Part shown: positions 1-11,640 of the stretch, piece after piece | Layout of the letters: each line of letters starts with the position of its first letter | How positions within the stretch are numbered: the first letter of the stretch is position 1 | DNA from: Nematostella vectensis | Lineage: Eukaryota; Cnidaria; Anthozoa; Actiniaria; Edwardsiidae | DNA length: 64,000 nt | Assembly (NCBI RefSeq): GCF_932526225.1 | Contig: NC_064036.1 | Span: forward strand, 5,711,519 to 5,775,518 | Direction of reading: 5' to 3' | Position numbers and translations under genes: made by a program | Notes under the pieces: generated by a model | The model's database searches: none | Seen by the model: the letters and a program-made list of their open reading frames with translations, nothing else | Told to the model about the DNA's origin: nothing

Positions 1-2661
1 ATTAAAATATGGAAAAGATACTTTAGTTTTTTACATCACCCAATTGTTGAACATAATACTTCTTACATCAGGCAGTTTTCCCCAAGAGTTGAACTTGGGC
101 TTTATATATACACCACATGGCTGTTATTGCATCATCTCTTTCCTGATTGGCTATTCGTGTGCGCGTGATTGACATGTCGGGTCTATAAGCTATCCTACTC
201 TGGGTACCAGAGGCTCGAGCTTCACTCATAACAATGTGGTTATTTATTTGCTGTTGCGCGAACATCCACAGGAATCCTGAAGCGAAAAGAGAAAAAAGTA
301 ACTTGATCTTCATTGTAAACAACAATAGGAACTAAGGAATTCCGTATTGCCCGGAATTCCGGAATTCCGTATTGCCCTACGAAAAAAATTTTCACAATCA
401 TCTGTTTTTTGAAATATTTTTCCACCTTCAAACTGCAAAATAAGCGACAGCGAACATTCAAATAGCGAATTCCCAGAAGAAGCAGAAATGGTTGGTTGGC
501 GGGCCGTCTTTTTCCGTATCCGGAGCGGGACATTTTGCGAGCTTTTTTGTGTTGTTTTGTTCGGTTGCACAAATCTTGCAAAACAAAAACAAAATCAACC
601 AAAACACCAAAGCCACCAAAAAAATTGGGAATGGACGAGCACTCTAAGTCGGAGTTTTATTATCCGAAGAGATTGAAGAGGAAAATTTTGAAAAAAAAAT
701 TACGAGCCGGCGAGCACCACCGATAGCCAGTTATTTATATCGGCAAATGAATAAATTACAAAGGGTGTAATAACCCAGAAAAGTCTCTTTAAGATAAAAG
801 TCCTACCAGCTGTTATTTGTAAATATAATATTTCAATCAAATCATAAAGCAACACAAAGCGATTGGCCTTTTCATTTTACTCCAGAAGTTTGTTCTTTTC
901 ATAACCGTGGAGTTTCATACCGTGGAGTTTTGGAACCTCGCAAAGCCTCGGTCGATACGTCAATGCCTCGGTTTGATATTTCCCGGCATGACCGCACTCT
1001 CGGTTAGTAAGTAGTTAATATCGTGTGAGACTCTACACTTTAAATCGCACGATTTATGATTTTTGTACGCTATATTTATGTTTGAGGCCTCAAACCCGAT
1101 GCTCAAATGCCTGTGCCAAGGAAAATATGAACTCTAGAGTTTGAATGGTTGCTTACGAAAGGTTTAATCATTAATCACATAATTTTCTAAAGCTTAAAAA
1201 CAGTGCGTGCATTTCGATGTAGGTTGCTTTTTTGTTATGAGCAAAAAAAAATGTCATATGCACGTGCGTGACTGGACAAAGAAGTACAAAGGCTAAAAGC
1301 AGCAATGTAGACTTAGGTCTGACCTGATTACTATAGCAACATAGCAACAGACCCCGATATTTTTCAGTGTACATCTCAGCGAGCTGTGCGTGGCGTAACC
1401 GACTAAGACAGGGCTGGGATCCTGGTTATTGCCTCCCCATTAATGCGCGGGAACCTAAGGTTCCTTTGTGTTGTACAGTTCGCTAGATAGCGGTGCTGGG
1501 GCCGAAATCTCCAGCTTAGCCGTGAAGCTTTAGCTACCATACGGTGTTTCAGCACATGTCTGGAAGTATGGTCGTTTTTTCTCTTTTTACCAGATCTTGA
1601 CAAGGTTCGATTCTCGGCCATGTCCTCGAATTTTTTTTTTCATAGTTTACATTTACTATCAGTACTTTTTTATGGCGTTGTCATTTTTTCATGTCGTCTC
1701 ATGATATTGCAGTGCATAGCCAGGATTTGCCCACCGGGCTGTGCCATGTATGTAGTCTTGACGTTTACATGGCAACACATACCACAGGGTAACTAAGAAA
1801 AATGTCATCACTTACGATCTTAAAATGCTACAGCACAGGGTACCCATGTGTTAGGGTCTTACTTAGGGCTAGCAGGCTCGTTGCCAGGATTTTTAAAGAT
1901 TTTAGTTTTAGGGTTGATTATTACCTGATTTTCGAGTAAGTTTTATATCGGGAATGTACCAAAGCATTTTGTTATACCTGCCGCAATTTGAAATAAATAA
2001 AACATCTGACAAATGACCCGCATAGCACTTGTTCTAGCTAGTTCACCCCTATAACAATTTATTCAATACAGATATAACGTTTACGACGAAATTCAATATC
2101 GATAATAAGATGTAGGGACTCCCGAGAGCAATGAAGAATTCTAAAGGAATAAAGTGAAGTGTCAAGCATAGGCTCACCGTTTAAACCCGGGTGTAACAAC
2201 AACAGCTTGCTCGCCCTTGCTCCTTGGAGCAAAACGCAACCCCGTTCCTATTCCAGGCAGCATATGAAAAAAACAGCTTGTGAGGATTTTTACGGCGAGT
2301 TTGCGAGCAGTACAGCACAGAATTATGCAATGCGATCCTGAGCCTTATATCGAGCACTACATTTTGAGGGGAATATTTGGGAACCCTGTTAAAGATACAG
2401 ATAGAAACATTTGGGGTCTGGTACTTCCTTTTTAAGGATTTTTTTAATTGTTCTTTTGATTCGAGGTCATATAGTTTGCAAAGCTCCTGATGATTACTTT
2501 CCTAAAGAGAAAAAAAACTAATTTGGGGTTCCTGTGGCAAAAAAACGGAAATGAGAAATAAACCGGAAGAGGAGGCTATTTCCGTAAATGGAAATAAGGG
2601 ATCTGGAGAAGAAAATTACAAGAGCTTATCGATTCCCCCTCTCCCTCCCTTATAAAAAATC
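1..2661. other. Stretch without a confident gene
   Basis: I see no spliced gene that can be supported here. Short open frames at about 490-725 (+) are lysine-rich and have no family signature. Around 335-375 the string GGAATTCCGTATTGCCC occurs twice around a small EcoRI-like palindrome. Around 1560-1640 a B-box-like GGTTCGATTCTCGGCC is followed by a T run, which looks like the end of a tRNA-derived repeat. Phrases such as 'GTTGCCAGGATTTTTAA' near 1880 recur near 31,700 and mark a dispersed repeat. Confidence 0.5.
68..313 (-). CDS. Possible small secreted protein (weak)
   Basis: This is an open frame of about 81 codons starting at an ATG at 313. Residues 1-20 have a signal-peptide shape: MKIK, then a hydrophobic run (LLFSLFASGFLWMF), then AQQQ as a possible cleavage region. 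The rest is polar, has a single cysteine and no recognisable domain. The frame stays open upstream to a TTG at 325 but has no other ATG. No splice sites or neighbours support it. It could be a first exon, a lineage-specific secreted peptide or chance. I do not recognise it. Confidence 0.2.
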   Translation of the reverse strand: MKIKLLFSLFASGFLWMFAQQQINNHIVMSEARASGTQSRIAYRPDMSITRTRIANQERDDAITAMWCIYKAQVQLLGKTA

Positions 2662-2987
2662 AGGCCCATACCCAGGGGGGTGCGGGGGGGGGGGGGGGTC
2701 CACAACGGCCGAAAGTCCACATTTGGTTCTCAATAGACGTGCTATTTGTAGGCAAAACTAAAAATCATAAGGTAGGTCACTCTGGTATGTAGCCAAATCT
2801 GGCAATAAATGTCCCGTGGAGATACTGCAAAGGCATACAAAAATCCCTTTTTGTTCTTTCGGAGGTGGTTAGATTTTTATTAGAGAACTTCCCCCCCCCC
2901 CCCCCCCCCCCCGGAAAAATGAGGTCCACTTTTTCGGATTTCCCCCCCCCCCTCCCCCCAAGAAAAATCCTGGGTACGGGTTTGCAA
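2662..2987. mobile_element. MITE with long G/C tracts
   Basis: The ends are inverted: CCCATACCCAGG at the left and CCTGGGTACGGG at the right. The interior has a G run near the left end and C runs near 2890 and 2942. A reverse-oriented relative lies at about 51,976-52,260 and shares the 'AAATCCGAAAAAG(C/T)GGACCT' phrase, so this is a dispersed family. There is no coding capacity; proline-rich reading frames through the C runs are artefacts. Confidence 0.6.
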
Positions 2988-3223
2988 ATGAACAGTCCTT
3001 CAGCTCGACCCCTCGACCCAGAATATCGGAATGTCTACAATGCCAGAGGCATCAGTGTGAACCTTTGTCATATCCAATAGTAGTGCGTTACCTATGCTTG
3101 ACGCACTGGCGACCCTGTGGCGGAAATAACAAGAAATTGCATGCATAAATTCTAGGAATCTTCTTTGTTTTTGTATTTAGATTTCTTGAGGAAAAAAGTT
3201 GCGTTGACTTACGAAGTTTGTGA

Positions 3224-6200
3224 ATGGGGAACCTGTCTTCGTCTTCTGACGAGTTGAGATTACGAGAAAGAATTGATGCTGGAAGCTATGGTGAGGTTTT
3301 CCGAGCGACATGGGAAAACAAATTAGTGGCAGCTAAACGAATCCACCGGGTATTTCTAGAGGATGCAGCTTATAGATGCAACAAAGAGAAAGTCTTAGCC
3401 AGCTGGGAGAAGGAGTGGGTTCTTTTGCGCAGTCTTAACCACCTAAATATCGTAAAATACTACACTGTGATATTAGAAGAGCCTCCGATTATCGTAATGG
3501 AATTGTGTGACTGTGATCTTCGAAGGTATATCAAGAACACGAAGCCAAGAGTAGCGTTTGCGAATATCGTGCGCATTATGCGTGATGTAGCTGAAGGTTT
3601 ACGGTATCTGCACGAGTTTAAGCCAGATCCGATTGTTCATAGGGATCTTTCAAGCAAGAATATTCTTCTCACAGCCGGCCTTCAAGCCAAGGTTAGTATA
3701 CAAAACCAAGCAAAAATAATAATAATAACGTTACAGAGTACCATAAACGTCTTTAGTACTTGCTTATCTTTCCGTGAAATGTATATTTCCAAACTTGTTT
3801 TTCCTCCCTCCCATGAAAAATAGGATATAAGGTGATAGGACATTCAAACAGAACACAACGGTTTCAGAATATATTTTTACCATTCTTCTCTAATGTTATC
3901 TCGTTTTATATTTGCACGCATTACCTGATTACCTATTTTTGTTCTGCCACCTCCGCCAACCGTCTTCTCACTGCTGTCTATCAGTTCCACCTACGATCAC
4001 AACGATCCTAATCAATTCCGTTCCCTGGCCGTTCTTTACCCCAAATCTCGTTCCCTGGTAGCTAGAGTCTTGTTCCCGCTATAAACCGGCATACAATAAG
4101 AGCTTAACGTGGTTCCAGTTTGACCAACATATGGTTAAAATCCCATCCTGCTCACATACTCTTTTCTAGATTACAACATAGTTTATAGATTATTAGATTA
4201 TCATAAATTCAAGATGGCGGCCGTGATATGCGAGCTCGGTGTCTTTGGGGTTTTTTTTGTCGGAAAAACTATCAAAGCCTACAGGTAGGCTATAACTATG
4301 ATTACAAGTCCTTTATATTGGCAGATAGCAGATCTCGGGTTAGCAAAGGTGTTCCCGGAGATCACGATGCTTGCGACTCCCGGAGTAGGTACCCCGATCT
4401 ATGCGGCACCAGAAACCGTGCGAGTGAACTACGCACAGAGAATACCCTACAGTGCGAAGGTGGACATATTTTCTTACGGCGCTATAATGCTTGAAATGAT
4501 TGTGGGCCACCTTCCAAGTTATCTACCGGCTCCAGTTTTACAAGGTTTGTAGGAAACGGGAAGCAGTAGAGTAACCCCAAATTGAGTTACCCGAGTTCGA
4601 GTTACCCGAGTTCGAGTGAACCGAGTTCGAGTGAACCGAGTTCGAGTGAACCGAGTTCGAGTTAAGTGAGTTCGAGTGACCCGAGTTCGAGTTAAGTGAG
4701 TTCGAGTGACCCGAGTTCGAGTGAACCGAGTTCGAGATAAGTGAGTTCGAGTGACCCGAGTTCGAGTTAAGTGAGTTCGAGTGACCCGAGTTCGAGTGGC
4801 CCGAGTTCGAGTTAAGTGAGTTCGAGTGACCCGAGTTCGAGTGAACCGAGTTTGAGTTAAGTGAGTTCGAGTGAACCGAGTTCGAGTTAAGTGAGTTCGA
4901 GTGACCCGAGTTCGAGTTACCCGAGTTCGAGTTAAGTGAGTTCGAGTGACCCGAGTTCGAGTTACCCGAGTTCGAGTTAAGTGAGTTCGAGTGACCCGAG
5001 TTCGAGTGGCCCGAGTTCGAGTTAAGTGAGTTCGAGTGACCCGAGTTCGAGTGAACCGAGTTCGAGTTAAGTGAGTTCGAGTGACCCGAGTTCGAGTGAA
5101 CCGAGTTCGAGTTAAGTGAGTTCGAGTGACCCGAGTTCGAGTTAAGTGAGTTCGAGTGACCCGAGTTCGAGTTAAGTGAGTTCGAGTGACCCGAGTTCGA
5201 GTTAAGTGAGTTCGAGTGACCCGAGTTCGAGTTACCCGAGTTCGAGTGACCCGAGTTCGAGTGAACCGAGTTCGAGTGAACCGAGTTCGAGTGAACCGAG
5301 TTTGAGTTAAGTGAGTTCGAGTGACCCGAGTTCGAGTTAAGTGAGTTCGAGTGACCCGAGTTCGAGTGGCCCGAGTTCGAGTTTAATGAGTTCAGTGACC
5401 CGAGTTCGAATGACCCGAGTTCGGGTTACCTGAGTTCGGGTGACTTTAGTTCGAGTGACACGATTTCGAAATACCCGAGTTCGAGTCACCTGAATTCCCA
5501 AATTGAGTTATCCGAATTCGAGTGACCCGAGTTCGAGTTAAATGAGTTCGAATGGCCCGAGTTAGAGTGACCCGAGTTCGGATGACCCGTGTTCGAGTGA
5601 CCCGAGTTCTAATGACCCGAGTTCGAAATACCCGAGTTCGGGTGACGTTAGTTCGAATTACACGATTTCGAAATACCCGAATTCGAGTCACCTGAATTTG
5701 CGTTACCTGAGATCCCATTACCTGAATTCGAGTGACCCGAGTTCGAGTGACACGAGTTCGAAATACCCGAGTTCGAGTCACCTGAATTCGCGTCACCTGA
5801 GATCGTATTACCTGAGTTGGAGTGACCGAGTTCGAATTACCTGTGTTCGAGTTACCTGAGTTTGAGTGACCCGAGGGTGAGGTACCCGCATTCGTGTGAG
5901 TCTCAATGTTATATAGTCGACACGTGAGGGGAGAGGGGGGGTTATGTCATGTAGAAAAAACTATCAACATGTACTTGAAAACAGTACATTACTAGAGGCT
6001 TGCCCTAGTAAGTGCCCTAAAAGCTTGCCTAGTAGGTGTAGTGGGAAGTTTGACGTTTGCAATAAGGACATAGGGGCGTTAATACCAAACCATAAGGTGT
6101 AAACATACCTAGAGGTGGGTGATTTTCCATAGGCCTAATCATAGTTACGCTTTATAGCCGAATTTGTTGTTGCGCGACCTCGGCGAATCCAAAATCCTTG

Positions 6201-9170
6201 TGTCGTTTGGGAATAGCGCGTAGTCAATCAACCGTCTAAACCAATCGATGGCTTTCATGTTCGGCTATAAGCTTGTTCAAAACAACGAAATCTCGATTAG
6301 TGACGCTAGTTCTATCGACAGATGGGGAAATCGTGCCTGAGTACATCCGTCGCAGTGAAGACATCTGTGAAATGGGTATAAATCATCCACTACGTCCACT
6401 TGTTATCCGGTGTTTTAGCGATAAGCCCGAAGCGCGCTTCTCGGCTGGCGAGATTGTGGACTTTTTAAGACGATTTGAGCCTACATCCATACCACCAGCG
6501 GCAGACCGCAGCGCCGTCCAGCGACTGAGTCATCAAAAGTTTGATCACTCATTCAAAGTCGCGTTTTTAGGTGAGGGTGGGGTTGGGAAAACTACAATCA
6601 TCAGACGATTCGTCAACCCATGCGAAAATATAGATAACAATACTCATCACCAAAACACCATGTCTCCTGGAGATTTCTTTGAGCGTCTAGAATTGCGAGG
6701 GAAAACTGTGCACTTGCATATCGTGGACACGCCTGGGGAATCTAGATCCGTGTTCCATTTGGCGGAGAGCACAGTACCCTTGATATATAGGGCACTCAGC
6801 GGCGCGGTGATCGTCTTTGATGTCACTGACAGAAAAAGCTTCGAACGTGTCCCCACATGGCTGGACAAGGTTCAGGTAAACACTAATGGTCAGTGGGGCG
6901 CTATTAGGAAACAGAGGGGCGCGTTTAGACATAACGGGACGCGGTTAGACACCAGGAGGACGCGGTTAGTCACACGGGGGCGCAGTTAGACACCAGGGGC
7001 CGGTTGCACAAAGCCTGAATAAGTCTTATACACCGGTTAAATCCTTGTCCCTCGGATAAAAGTTATCCGAGTGGCGTGATTCGGTTGCACAAAGCCCGAA
7101 TAAAAGTTATCCAGCGGTTAAAGTTATCCGGATGATAGAGGTAGAAGTCTTATCCACCGAATAGATGTGAAGAAAAAACAAAATGGCGTCTTGCTTTCTA
7201 ATTTATTGTTAGAATTTAGATTAATTCCAGACACAGCGAAAGTTAAAACACATGCAAACGACGAATTTGACAGTTGGTAATTTCACAATGACCTTATACA
7301 TGCAGCTCTGGCAGGACTGGAATCAAACTATATTGCCCGTTCTGTCAAGAAATGTGACTCCTTAAAGATAGGAAGAAGCGAAACACTACCCTTGATCATT
7401 CCATGATTTACGTGTACTTTGCCTCGATAAATTGTTTGTTTTTTAGCAGTATAGTAGCTCTTTCAACGGTCGCCATTCTGTTTGAAGGAAAAACTGCGCG
7501 CGCTTTGCATATTTACCATGGAAAGAGAAAGCCATTTAGTGGTAAATGACGACTATTCAGCGGATAGTTATCCAGCGTTCTATCCACGCTTTGTGCAACG
7601 CTATTTTATCCGCCGGATAACTATCCGCTGGGTAAGAATTTTATCCGCTGGATAGGGATTTTTAACCGGTGGGTAGTGCCTATCCGACGGAAAACTTATC
7701 CAGGCTTTGTGCAACCGGCCACAGGAAGACGCTTTTAGTGACATGGGGACGTGGCGAGAAAGAAGGGGGCGCAGTTAGACGACAAGGGACGCGGTTATAC
7801 ACAAGGGGACGCGGTTAGACACACGAGGGGCGTGGTTAGACACACGGGGCGCTCGGTTAGACACACGAGGGCGCTCGGTTAGACACACGAGGGGCGCGGT
7901 TAGGCACACGAGGAGACGCGGTTAGACACACGAGGGGACGCGGTTAAACACACAAGGGACGCGTTTAGTCAACATAAGGACACAGTTAGAGAACGGGGGG
8001 AGGCGCAGCTAGACATCACGAGGAGGCGGTTCGACCTAAGGGGGCGCGGTTAGACACCAGTAGTGAACGTTTAGTTACATGGTGACGCGGTTAGAGAACA
8101 TCGATAACGATGCTGAGATCTGAAACATGAATTTCTTCAATAGTAATTTATCGGAAAAGCTGAATTTACTAAATTCACTATATCTTGCTGAATTTGCTTG
8201 AGTGGGGGGATATGTGCGCTCATGAATAACAATAAAATCTAAGATGGCTGTTTATATGTTTAAAACTTGTGATGTTTCGACTGACGCACTTTGGAAATTT
8301 TTTTTTATACATTTATCTTGCAATAAACAGTATACTTACATATACACTACATACATTGTTCTATGAGTATAAATCTTTATTTGGAAATTAGAGTAAGCAA
8401 GGATTTTCGCTTTACATTAACAGCAGTTTCTACTTCAACTTTAAATTTGACATAATGAAAGAATCCAATTACTTCAAGAGTTTTTCTATCTAATTTTTGT
8501 CTGAAGATATAGTATTTTGGAAAACTTCTGAGATGATACAAGGGCATGTAACCCTGTAATTTAAGACAGGGTAGTATGGCGGACAAACATATGATTGACT
8601 GAAATAATGGACATGAAACCAAGCAGTCCGAAGAGACCAGTGCGAGGGGCCAAGGAGGCATATCTGTTTTAGAGAGCTTTAAGTGTGTTGATCATATATT
8701 CTCTTTCTATTTTTGTGTTTCAGGAACACTGTGGACACGAGATCCCGGTTGTTTTAGTTGGTAACAAGACCGATCGGCCCTTGAATTCCTGGAAAATCCC
8801 TTCCAATGTGGCAGCAAAATATGCCACGAATAATGGTTTCCTGTACATTGAGACGAGTGCCTTGGGAATGTGCAACATCGATGAGATCTTTGCTATTCTT
8901 TTAGAGCTTCTAATGCAGCAAGCGGAACAGACTACTGGCGATAGATCGTGGATGGGAGATTCAGGAAATGACCATGCAATCGCTGTCTTACTGGAACCCG
9001 AGAGGCCGATGTCGTTACTTAAAGGGGACGTACCGCCAAGTGTAATACCAGAAATCGTGGCAAGAGAAAGGGCTGAGCCCACGCAAAGTCACGGAACCGT
9101 TCAGCTACCGCCTACCGCTAGAAACGAAGGCAAGGAATCAGACTGTCGTTGTTGGAAGTCACCTCAATAA
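3224..9170 (+). CDS. Protein kinase - Rab/Ras-like GTPase fusion protein
   Basis: Four exons join in frame: 3224-3691, 4325-4544, 6322-6875 and 8724-9170, predicting 562 aa. The N-terminus MGNLSSSS fits an N-myristoylation site (Gly2, Ser6). The kinase spans residues ~10-283: Gly loop GSYGEVF, Lys38 in VAAKRI, HRDLSSKN from 139, DLG (not DFG) at 159-161 and APE at 184-186. It looks TKL-like and catalytically complete. The GTPase spans ~305-480: P-loop GEGGVGKT 313-320, switch II DTPGE 365-369, NKTD 428-431 and ETSA 457-460. Ras/Rab proteins normally have DTAGQ, so the catalytic Gln position is Glu. The C-terminus (…CRCWKSPQ) is not a prenylation motif. Kinase followed by GTPase is the reverse of ROCO/LRRK order, and no COR domain is seen. 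Fusion on one transcript is inferred from matching splice phases (0, 1, 0); cDNA would confirm it. AATAAA follows at about 9211. Confidence 0.82.
4572..5885. repeat. 15-bp satellite in intron 2 of the kinase-GTPase gene
   Basis: Roughly 85 head-to-tail copies of a 15-bp unit of the form CCGAGTTCGAGTNNN. Variants alternate (…GTTAA, …GTGAC, …GTGAA) and often form a 30-bp higher-order pair. The array is very regular between 4600 and 5390 and decays towards 5885. Because 15 is a multiple of three, it stays open on the minus strand as a Thr/Arg/Ile/Val-rich pentapeptide repeat, which I do not regard as a protein. Confidence 0.95.
6890..6997. repeat. GC-rich ~22-bp minisatellite, left part
   Basis: Degenerate tandem copies of a unit around 'GGGACGCGGTTAGACACACG' begin 15 bases after the exon 3 donor. 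The array is cut at 6998 by a MITE and resumes at about 7736. Confidence 0.8.
6998..7720. mobile_element. MITE inserted in the minisatellite
   Basis: The termini are perfect 20-bp inverted repeats, GGCCGGTTGCACAAAGCCTG at the left and its reverse complement at the right, extending a further ~6 bases with one mismatch. A second, internal copy of the terminal phrase occurs near 7083 and an inverted one near 7590, so the element is internally repetitive. It has no transposase reading frame. I could not find a clear target-site duplication, because the flanks are minisatellite. Confidence 0.85.
7736..8100. repeat. GC-rich ~22-bp minisatellite, right part
   Basis: This continues the array seen at 6890-6997: units around 'GGACGCGGTTAGACACACGAGG', most regular between 7790 and 7960. 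The remaining intron up to the exon at 8724 is A+T-rich and I see nothing else in it. Confidence 0.85.
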
Positions 9171-9174
9171 TTTT

Positions 9175-10098
9175 TCAAGGTAGAGCCATCGCAAATTCCA
9201 TGGTCCCATTAATAAAATGAACCAATTAGTATACTAATCAATGTTCAGTTACAGTTGAGACCCTGTCGCAATTGTCATACAATGGGACACCTTAATTAGT
9301 AAATATAGGAAAAGGCTTCACTTCTTTACTTGAAACCAACTTAAGCGCAACTTAAGACTCATCTTTTTAAATTAGCTTTTAACACTTGATATCACATAAT
9401 CATCAATATAAAGATATTTTTATTATTTTATTTTTTATTCAATATTTTTCCTATGAATCTATTATTTCATATTATTTTCGATTATAATTGTAAATTTTAT
9501 TGTATATATTAGTTCAACATTTAGTTATATTGTAATGCGCTTTTGATCATTATATGAAAAAAGCGCAATATAAATTAATAAATTATTATTATTATTATAA
9601 CTGGGTGTTTACCGATATTCACCATCCCAATTGGTTAGGTGAATATTGAATTATTCTAACATTGTACGGTACATAGCCAAGAATCGCATAGTATCGAATG
9701 AATCCAGAATCACAATCCAAACAGCAACCAGAACACAAAACTGCTGTCTTGTATGTTTAATTGTCAAGGTAGAAGCCATCGCAAATTTCAGGGTCCCATT
9801 AATAAAATGAACCAATTAGTATACTAATCAATGTTCAGTTACAGTTGAGACCCCGTCGCAATTGTCATACAATGGGACACCTTAATTAGTAAATATAGGA
9901 AAAGGCTTCACATCTTTACTTGAAACCAACTGGGTGTTTACCGATATTCACCATCCCAATTGGTTAGGTGAATATTGAATTATTCTTACATTGTACGGTA
10001 CATAGCCAAGAATCGCATAATATCGAGTGAATCCAGAATCACAATCCAAACAAAGCAACTAGAACACAAAACTGCTGTCTTGTATGTTTAATTGTCAA
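9175..10098. repeat. Tandem duplication of the kinase-GTPase 3' UTR
   Basis: Two near-identical copies, about 9175-9764 and 9765-10098, both contain 'CCAATTAGTATACTAATCAA', an AATAAA and 'CTGCTGTCTTGTATG'. The first copy starts right after the stop codon of the kinase-GTPase gene. It is longer only because of an insertion at 9341-9600. Confidence 0.92.
9341..9600 (+). mobile_element. SINE/LINE-tail-like insertion
   Basis: This ~260-bp segment is present in the first UTR copy and absent from the second at the same point (GAAACCAAC|TGGGTG). Its 3' end has the 'GCGCTTTT…AAAGCGCAATATAAATTAATAA' shape followed by ATT repeats, typical of retroposon tails in invertebrates. AAC on both sides may be a short target-site duplication. 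The paralogous empty site makes this a clean insertion call. Confidence 0.75.
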
Positions 10099-11640
10099 AT
10101 TGTCTTCTTATTTACAGTAACTGAAATTATTAACATTTGATGAATATATCAGCACAGCTAGTTAAGGGGAGTGGTGGGGACAGAGTACACACACAGAGAT
10201 ACTTTACCGAGCTCTTCTTGAAAATGATTCAATCCCCTAATTGATAGGGTACTGTAGATGTGTGTGCTTAGCGTCCGTGATTACAATAGTAACGTGCGCG
10301 TCAGCCAACAAAACCGGGCCGTACTAAATGCGAGCAATAGAAACTACTACAAACGGACGTTCACCAGGTAAGGAGCTACAAACATCCTTCATAATTGCTT
10401 TTAGGGAAATAACAAGCTTTGTCCACGGCGTTCGTTTCGGGATACCTGTGCCCGACCGTTAGGAATGTGGGGCTGGGGTGGGCGTCTTGACGTCAGATCT
10501 TTTAACACAGGAAACCTGAGGAGAACGCCGAGGACCAGGCTTAGAGACATACACCCATGACATGCAAGGGATAAAATAAATTTCAACGTACCTACATTTA
10601 CATTATTTTATCCATTAAATCCCTTTTCTTGGGAAACACTAGGTTTTATGTACATGCTACTTACTATGCACGATATGTTTTAACTCGCAATATTCAAAAT
10701 ATTTGTTCAATTCCTAACTATCTTGCTACTAACCATTGCCTATCACTCATTTTGCGTTAATATATCTGTTTAACACAACAGACCCCGCCCTTTCCGGGAA
10801 GTACTCATAGCAAGGTACCCGTGGGAGTGGCATGGCATGCATTTTCCCCCGGTGGGAGGATAAGCCCCACCTTTCTTTCACAACATTAGCACGGCTACTT
10901 GTTAAGCTATCCTAAAAAGCTGTACTGGATTGGCAAAGAAGTGTAACACCCATCCAATCATATTGCACCCTCCTGTAAAAGTCTGCGTAAACAGTATTGT
11001 TGCTTTGCTGTTTGCACAAAACTGTTACATGCTTCTGCGAGGAGCTTCGTCATTTTCTCTTTGTCTTGTTGTCAACCGAGAGAGGCTGGGGCGAAGCTTA
11101 ACACCTCAGTCGCTTGTAATCACTGATGTATCAATCGAAGATCTAATCTCGGTGCCTTGTAGTCAGATGTATCAATCGAAGTTTTGATCTCGATGTCTTT
11201 AGTTACAGATGTATCAATCGAAGCTTTGATCTCGGTTTATTGCGCCGATGACATATATAGTGAAGCACGCGACACGTAATCATTGATCGTCCATTGCATC
11301 AGCTATACTCAAAAAGCTATACATCAGCTTTATTTGGGTGCGAATGACAACCGACCCTTTCAATTTAAACCATAATCAGTCTCCCTGTACCAACTTGTGT
11401 ATCAACTCAACAAATCTTCTTAATTCCTCCTCTGCCCCCCTCCACATCCACAAGTGATGTTCACAACAAGCAAATATCTGCCCTTAGCATCTTTCTTCTG
11501 GTGAAAACCAGAAGTGCCCCTTATACAGCCTCATCTTCATAGCGTATTTCATACGTCACTTCGCCATTGTTTTTTTTATTAAATGGCGTCATTTCCGACG
11601 CGATGCTTGGCACTACGTCATCCATAGAAGTTGTCCATAT
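10099..11640. other. Intergenic region between convergent genes
   Basis: No gene is visible. Between about 11,120 and 11,240 three imperfect ~48-bp tandem copies carry 'GATGTATCAATCGAAG…TTTGATCTCGG'. An AATAAA on the minus strand at 11,575-11,580 is a plausible polyadenylation signal for the Eph receptor gene that ends at 11,672. Confidence 0.6.

Noticed and set aside
2865-3080. Proline-rich frame
   Set aside because: Translation of the C runs of a MITE.
4211-4222. AAGATGGCGGCC in intron 1 of the kinase-GTPase gene as an alternative promoter
   Set aside because: A single motif; a transcript from here would lack the kinase N-lobe, and nothing else supports it.
5446-5796. Long Thr/Arg/Val-rich minus-strand frame over the 15-bp satellite
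   Set aside because: The unit length is a multiple of three, so a frame stays open by itself; no unique coding sequence is attached.
4572-5885. Regular repeats as a CRISPR-like array
   Set aside because: The units are head-to-tail without unique spacers, and the sequence is animal DNA.
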